From the NCBI GenBank assembly GCA_945871335.1, contig CAMBWM010000068.1, forward strand, positions 1 through 10,398: 10,398 nucleotides of DNA, written 5' to 3'. Both the position numbers and the translations under genes were made by a program. Shown here piece by piece: positions 6,161 to 10,398 of this stretch. This DNA comes from Polaromonas sp. YR568 (GTDB lineage Bacteria; Pseudomonadota; Gammaproteobacteria; Burkholderiales; Burkholderiaceae). Each line of letters starts with the position of its first letter. Position 1 is the first letter of the stretch. Below the pieces are notes generated by a model. The model made no database searches, had not been told where the DNA came from, and was given only the letters and a program-made list of their open reading frames with translations.

Positions 6161-9117
6161 GCAGCTGGCGCCTGCCCAGTGGCGGCCGCCTCATCGAGCG
6201 CAGCCAGACGCTGGACTTCGCCTTCAACGGCCGGCCCCTGCAGGGCCTGCAGGGTGACACCCTGGCCTCGGCCCTGCTGGCAAACGGCCAAATGCTGCTT
6301 TCGCGCAGCTTCAAGTACCACCGTCCGCGCGGTCTTTTAGGCGCGGGCTGGGAAGAGCCTAATGCCTTCCTGGGCCTGTCCGTGCCTCGGCAAGAACCCA
6401 ATGTGCTGGCCACCACCGAGCCTTTGGTGCAAGGCCTGCACGCCCACAGCCAGCGGGGCTGGCCCAGCCTGCAATGGGATGTCATGGCCGTCGCCGACGC
6501 CTTGCACCGCTGGCTGCCTGCGGGCTTTTACTACAAAGCCTTCAAGTCACCGGCCTGGGCCTGGCCTTGGTTCGAGCGCGCGTTGCGCCATGCCGCAGGG
6601 ATGGGGCAGGTGCCGGAGAAAGCGCCTGCCGATGCCGGCCATGAGCGCCGCTTTGCCCATGCCGACGTGCTTGTGGTGGGCGCGGGTTTGAGCGGGCTGT
6701 GGGCCGCTTGGGCGCTGGCCGAAGCCGGCGCGCGGGTGGTGCTGGCCGATGACGCGCCTCAGCCTGGCGGGCGCTGGTTGGACCGCCCCGCCGGCCATGC
6801 CATGGATGGCTGGATCGCGCTGGCGCAGCAAGCCTTGGACGCCCACCCACTGGTCAGGCGCTGGTCCTGCACGCAGGTGGTGGCGCAGCACGACCATGGG
6901 CTCTTTGTGGCCGTGGACCGCAGCCAACCCGGGCGAGAACGCATCTGGAAACTGCGCGCTCGCCACGTCCTGCTGGCCACTGGCCAGATCGAACGGCCCC
7001 TGCTTTTTCCCGACAACGACCGCCCCGGCGTGATGCTGGCCGGCGCCGTCAGCAGCTACCTGCAGCGCTGGGGAGTGGCCCCGGGCCGGCGCATGGTGCT
7101 GGCCACCAACAACGACGCGGCTTGGACCACGGCCCTGGACGCGCACGATGCGGGCCTGCAGGTGTTGGCCGTGGCCGACCTGCGCCCCCAGGTCCACCCA
7201 GAGCTGCTTGCGCAGGCGCAGGCGCGGGGTCTTTCTGCGCACCTGGGCGCGCGGGTGGGCGGCGTGCGCGGTCGCGCTCAGTTGCGCGCCGTCTCCCTGG
7301 TGGACTCTGATGGGCGCGTCCAGTGGTACGAGGCCGACCTGTTGGCGGTCTCGGGCGGCTGGAGCAGCGCGCTGGCCCTGCATGCCCAGGCCGGCGGCGC
7401 CAACCGCTACGACGCGCAGCTCCATGGCATGGTGCCGGTTGGCGGCGGACTGGTCCGCTGCATTGGCACGGCCGCAGGTCCGCAAGATACGCCCGCCTGC
7501 ATGGACTCGGCCGTCCAAGGCGTGGCACAGGTGGCGCAGGCGCTGGGGCTGCGCCTGAAACCGCCGCCGCTGCCCCAGGCCCCCCCCGATCTCGGGGGCT
7601 GCAGCGCCCTTGGCCTACACGTAGGCTGTCGCGGCAAGGTCTTTGTGGATTTGGCCAGCGACGTCACCCTGGACGATCTGGTGCTGGCCCATCGCGAGGG
7701 CTATGAGGCCACCGAGCACCTCAAGCGCTACACCGCCCTGGGCATGGGGCCGGACCAGGGGCGGACGTCTTCGGTCCACGGCGCGGTGCTGATGGCCGGG
7801 CTGCGCGGCCTGGACGCGGGCGCGCTGGGCCCTACCCGGCTGCGCCCACCCTACACCCCCGTGCCCTTTGCCGCCATCGCCGGCGCTGATCCGGGCCTGC
7901 TGATCCGCCCGATGCGCCGTACGCCGATCACGCCCTGGCACGAGCAGGCCGGTGCGGTGATGTACGAGTCCGGCCAGAACTGGCGCCGCCCCGGCTACTA
8001 CCCTCGGCCTGGCGAGTCCATGGCGCAGGCCGTAGAACGCGAATGCCGGGCCTGCCGCGAGGCGGTGGGCCTGTACGACAGCTCGCCGCTCGGCAAGTTT
8101 GAAGTGACCGGCCCCGATGCGATCGCCCTTTTAGAGCAGGTCTACACCTGCCGGGTGTCCGACCTCAAGCCCGGGCGCGGGCGCTACGCCGTGATGCTGC
8201 GCGAGGATGGCCGGGTGTTCGACGACGGCACGGTGTTCCGGTTGGACGAACACCGTTGGTGGATCACCACCACCACTGGCCAGGCGCTGGCGGTACACGC
8301 CTGGCTGGAGTCGGTGCGGCAGGTGCATTTCCAAGGCCGGTTGCAGGTCTTCGTGACGCCGGTGAGCGAGCAGTGGGCGGCGCTGGTGGTGTGTGGCCCG
8401 CGCGCTCGCCAGCTGCTGGCGGCCTGCGGCTGCAGCGTGCCGCTGGAAAAAGTCGACTTTCCCTTCATGGCCTGGCGCGAAGGACAGCTGGCTGGCCAGG
8501 CAGTGCGCCTGTTTCGCGTGAGCTTTACGGGAGAGCTCAGCTTTGAGATCCACCTGCCCGCACGCCGCGCTCCTGCCTTGTGGCAGGCGCTGGCGCAGGC
8601 GGGCGCCAGCCTGGGCCTGGAGGTGATGGGCTCGGAAGCCAACCACGTGCTGCGGGTGGAAAAAGGCTTCATCTCGGTGGGCCACGAAGTCGACGGCTGT
8701 GTCAACCCGCTGGACTTGGGCCTGGCCTGGGCGGTGCGCATGGACAAGGAAGACTTTATCGGTAAGCGCTCATTACAGCGCGACCTCGCGCGCCCTCAAG
8801 GCCGCGCGCAGTTGGTGGGCCTGCTGGTGGAGGCCGGCCAGCCGCCGCTGGAGGAAGGTGCGCAGATTCTGCGCGAGGGCCTGGACTTGGCTAGCGCCCG
8901 GGCCGCGCCGCTGGCCAGCGCCGGCTTTGTCACTGCCAGCGTGTGGAGCCCCAGCCTGGGGCGGGCGGTGGCGCTGGCGCTGCTGGAAGACGGACGCGAA
9001 CGCCACGGCCAGAACGTGCGCGTGACGGCCGCTGCCACCAAGGGCCTGAGCCTGCGCAGCGCCACTGTCGTGGCGCCCGTGTTTGTGGATTCCGAGGGAG
9101 GGCGCATGCGTGTCTGA
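6157..9117 (+). CDS. soxA: Heterotetrameric sarcosine oxidase, alpha subunit
   Basis: This 986-residue protein is the large subunit of a complex that oxidises sarcosine with O2 and transfers the released methylene group to tetrahydrofolate. Domains in order are: an N-terminal ferredoxin-like fold without cluster cysteines (about 12-95, including SRSFKYHRPRGL); an NAD-binding Rossmann domain (VVGAGLSGLWAA, 171-184); a second pyridine-nucleotide-reductase-like half with ATGQIERPLLFPDNDRPGVM and LATNNDAAWTTALD; and, after LRPPYTPVPF, a GcvT-like folate-binding domain from about residue 580 (RRTPITPWHEQAGAVMYESG) with its C-terminal barrel near FIGKRSL (about 868). All are normal for the family. 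GAGLSG replaces the commoner GGGPAG, a mild change. It overlaps soxD by 4 bases and soxG by 8. Confidence 0.97.
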   Translation: MSSWRLPSGGRLIERSQTLDFAFNGRPLQGLQGDTLASALLANGQMLLSRSFKYHRPRGLLGAGWEEPNAFLGLSVPRQEPNVLATTEPLVQGLHAHSQRGWPSLQWDVMAVADALHRWLPAGFYYKAFKSPAWAWPWFERALRHAAGMGQVPEKAPADAGHERRFAHADVLVVGAGLSGLWAAWALAEAGARVVLADDAPQPGGRWLDRPAGHAMDGWIALAQQALDAHPLVRRWSCTQVVAQHDHGLFVAVDRSQPGRERIWKLRARHVLLATGQIERPLLFPDNDRPGVMLAGAVSSYLQRWGVAPGRRMVLATNNDAAWTTALDAHDAGLQVLAVADLRPQVHPELLAQAQARGLSAHLGARVGGVRGRAQLRAVSLVDSDGRVQWYEADLLAVSGGWSSALALHAQAGGANRYDAQLHGMVPVGGGLVRCIGTAAGPQDTPACMDSAVQGVAQVAQALGLRLKPPPLPQAPPDLGGCSALGLHVGCRGKVFVDLASDVTLDDLVLAHREGYEATEHLKRYTALGMGPDQGRTSSVHGAVLMAGLRGLDAGALGPTRLRPPYTPVPFAAIAGADPGLLIRPMRRTPITPWHEQAGAVMYESGQNWRRPGYYPRPGESMAQAVERECRACREAVGLYDSSPLGKFEVTGPDAIALLEQVYTCRVSDLKPGRGRYAVMLREDGRVFDDGTVFRLDEHRWWITTTTGQALAVHAWLESVRQVHFQGRLQVFVTPVSEQWAALVVCGPRARQLLAACGCSVPLEKVDFPFMAWREGQLAGQAVRLFRVSFTGELSFEIHLPARRAPALWQALAQAGASLGLEVMGSEANHVLRVEKGFISVGHEVDGCVNPLDLGLAWAVRMDKEDFIGKRSLQRDLARPQGRAQLVGLLVEAGQPPLEEGAQILREGLDLASARAAPLASAGFVTASVWSPSLGRAVALALLEDGRERHGQNVRVTAAATKGLSLRSATVVAPVFVDSEGGRMRV
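9096..9102 (+). promoter_or_regulatory. Ribosome binding site for soxG
   Basis: GGGAGGG lies within the end of soxA, 7 nt before the GTG at 9110. It is the main reason to choose GTG 9110 over the upstream TTG at 9083. Confidence 0.7.
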
Positions 9118-9619
9118 TTCCCAGACTTTCAAGATGCTCACGGGTTGCCTGCTGAGCCTGCGCACGCGCCCCGCGCCCTGGCTGGACCGCCTGGCCGGCG
9201 GCCTGTCTCAGCTGGCGCCCTGCCGCCAGCTGCAAAACGGGCTTGCACTGTGGCTTCGCCTGGGTCCAGACGAATGGTGGTGCTGGCAGGACGATGCGTG
9301 CACCGACGCCAGCACGCTGCGGCACGCTGTCGAGGAGGCTGCCGCAGGTGCGTTCCATGCCTGCGTGGACCTGAGCGACGCACATGCCCTGTGCCTGCTG
9401 CCGGCGCCGGCCGGGCCGCTGCTCTCCGCAGGCTGCGACCTGGACCTCGAACACCTGCCCGCCGACTTTGCCGGCCGCAGCCGCCTAGGCCCGTTCCCCG
9501 TGGTGCTGGCCCCAGAGCCGGCGCAGTCGGGCGCGGTGCGGCTGTGGGTCGAAGCCAGCCTGGACTACAGCCTGGCGCTGTGGCTTGAGCGCACAGCGGC
9601 CGTGGTGCGCGCTCCCTAA
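9110..9619 (+). CDS. soxG: Sarcosine oxidase, gamma subunit
   Basis: This 169-residue protein is the small subunit that packs against the GcvT-like part of the alpha chain. It is a poorly conserved family, recognised here by position and by several features: LGPDEWWCW in the first half (the common LGPDEWL motif), the VDLSDAHALCLL strand, GCDLDLEHLPADFAG, and RLWVEASLDYSLALWLE near the C-terminus. In many homologues the segment after the CDLDL motif reads RT, where this protein has RSRLGPF. The start is GTG (VSDSQTFKMLTG) with a strong Shine-Dalgarno. It overlaps soxA by 8 bases, implying translational coupling. It ends the operon 21 bp before the stop of the convergent hutH-type gene, and no terminator hairpin is visible in that gap. 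Confidence 0.93.
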   Translation: MSDSQTFKMLTGCLLSLRTRPAPWLDRLAGGLSQLAPCRQLQNGLALWLRLGPDEWWCWQDDACTDASTLRHAVEEAAAGAFHACVDLSDAHALCLLPAPAGPLLSAGCDLDLEHLPADFAGRSRLGPFPVVLAPEPAQSGAVRLWVEASLDYSLALWLERTAAVVRAP

Positions 9620-9640
9620 CGCAGCATCAGACGAGTTGCC

Positions 9641-10398
9641 TTAATCCGCGTCCTGGCCGGTGCAAAAAAGCCGGTCCATGGCCTGCTGCAGAACTGCGGG
9701 GGACTGGTGCAGGACCACGTCAAAAAATGCCGGGCTGCGCAACCAGCCGGTGACGGACTCGATGTCTTGGGCCAGGCTGCGGTCCTGCACCAGCGCCGGG
9801 CTCAGGCTGCGCACCTGGGCATGCAGGCGCTCTAGCGTGTCGGTGCTGCGCATGGGTCGGTGAGACTCTATGCCCTGCGCGGCGGCCAACAGCTCGATGG
9901 CCAGGATATGCGCGGTATTTTCGGCCATGGGGCCCAGCCGGCGGGCGGCGAAGGTGGCCATGCTGACGTGGTCCTCCTGGTTGGCCGACGTGGGCAGGCT
10001 GTCCACGCTGGCGGGATGGGCCAGCGACTTATTCTCTGAAGCCAGGGCGGCGGCCGTCACATGGACGATCATGAAACCCGAATTGAGGCCCGGTGCGGGC
10101 GTGAGAAAGGCCGGCAGGCCTGAGATGGCGCTGTCTACCAACATGGCCACACGCCGCTCAGAGATGGCGCCTATCTCGGCAATCGCCAGCGCCATGCCGT
10201 CGGCTGCCAGGGCCACCGGTTCGGCGTGGAAGTTACCGCCTGACAGCAACGCGTCCCCGCCCGGGCCGTGAAAGACCAGCGGGTTGTCGGTCACCGCGTT
10301 GGCTTCACGCAGCAGCACCTGCGCTGCGTGGCGCAGCTGGTCCAGGCAGGCGCCCATGACCTGCGGCTGGCAGCGCAGGCAATAGGGGTCTTGCACGC
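9641..10398 (-). CDS. hutH: Histidine ammonia-lyase (HutH-type), C-terminal part
   Basis: The minus-strand frame enters at 10398 without a start and ends with TAA at 9641. It gives 252 codons counting the one split at the edge, about the last half of a 510-525 residue enzyme; the MIO-forming Ala-Ser-Gly lies outside. HutH converts histidine to urocanate and ammonia. Residues matching the Pseudomonas enzyme are [12 protein letters not shown] (Tyr280, Arg283), SGGNFHAEP (Phe329), NSGFMI (Met382) and [10 protein letters not shown] (Glu414). Retention of the last two favours an imidazole-type substrate over phenylalanine or tyrosine. Differences from typical HutH are a two-residue insert before [18 protein letters not shown] in place of the usual MMDKHMSQLPPFL-like segment, and a longer C-terminus ending FCTGQDAD. 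It converges on soxG. A lyase for a methylated histidine is an alternative I cannot exclude. Confidence 0.93.
   Translation of the reverse strand, partial: VQDPYCLRCQPQVMGACLDQLRHAAQVLLREANAVTDNPLVFHGPGGDALLSGGNFHAEPVALAADGMALAIAEIGAISERRVAMLVDSAISGLPAFLTPAPGLNSGFMIVHVTAAALASENKSLAHPASVDSLPTSANQEDHVSMATFAARRLGPMAENTAHILAIELLAAAQGIESHRPMRSTDTLERLHAQVRSLSPALVQDRSLAQDIESVTGWLRSPAFFDVVLHQSPAVLQQAMDRLFCTGQDAD

Overview
The window looks like a chromosomal catabolic locus of a high-GC Gram-negative bacterium. Protein style and codon use (G/C-rich third positions) suggest a betaproteobacterium of the order Burkholderiales, perhaps Comamonadaceae; this taxonomic guess rests on general resemblance only. 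Coding density is very high: nearly everything is accounted for by eleven genes in five transcription units, two of which run off the window ends. I saw no RNA gene, insertion sequence, CRISPR array or transcriptional regulator.

Layout. (1) Minus strand, 1992 down to past base 3: a creatininase-family amidohydrolase, a glutathione S-transferase-like protein and an HD-domain protein with a MIOX/PhnZ-like set of metal ligands, joined by two ATGA stop/start overlaps. (2) Plus strand, 2040-2798: the ATPase of a polar amino acid ABC importer, divergent from unit 1 across a 47-bp AT-rich gap. (3) Minus strand, 4421-2841: the periplasmic binding protein and single permease of what is presumably the same importer, convergent with the ATPase. 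(4) Plus strand, 4643-9619: a complete heterotetrameric sarcosine oxidase operon in the order beta-delta-alpha-gamma (soxB, soxD, soxA, soxG). (5) Minus strand, past 10398 down to 9641: the C-terminal half of a histidine ammonia-lyase (HutH-type), convergent with soxG.

How the genes may work together. The importer would bring in an amino-acid-like compound. The sarcosine oxidase complex would oxidatively remove an N-methyl group, passing the C1 unit to tetrahydrofolate. The MIO-type lyase would remove ammonia (or an amine), and the amidohydrolase would open an amide or lactam. The GST-like and HD proteins would carry out further, unassigned steps. Each family assignment is well supported by motifs. 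The joint pathway and its substrate are inference: plain sarcosine/creatinine/histidine use is the conservative reading, and an N-methylated or imidazole-type amino acid is the more interesting one. The main items for a second look are the HD oxygenase-like protein in this context, an amino-acid-binding protein lacking the usual acidic contact for the alpha-amino group, a 32-bp perfect palindrome inside the GST gene, the split ABC importer, and a lipobox-like N-terminus on the permease.
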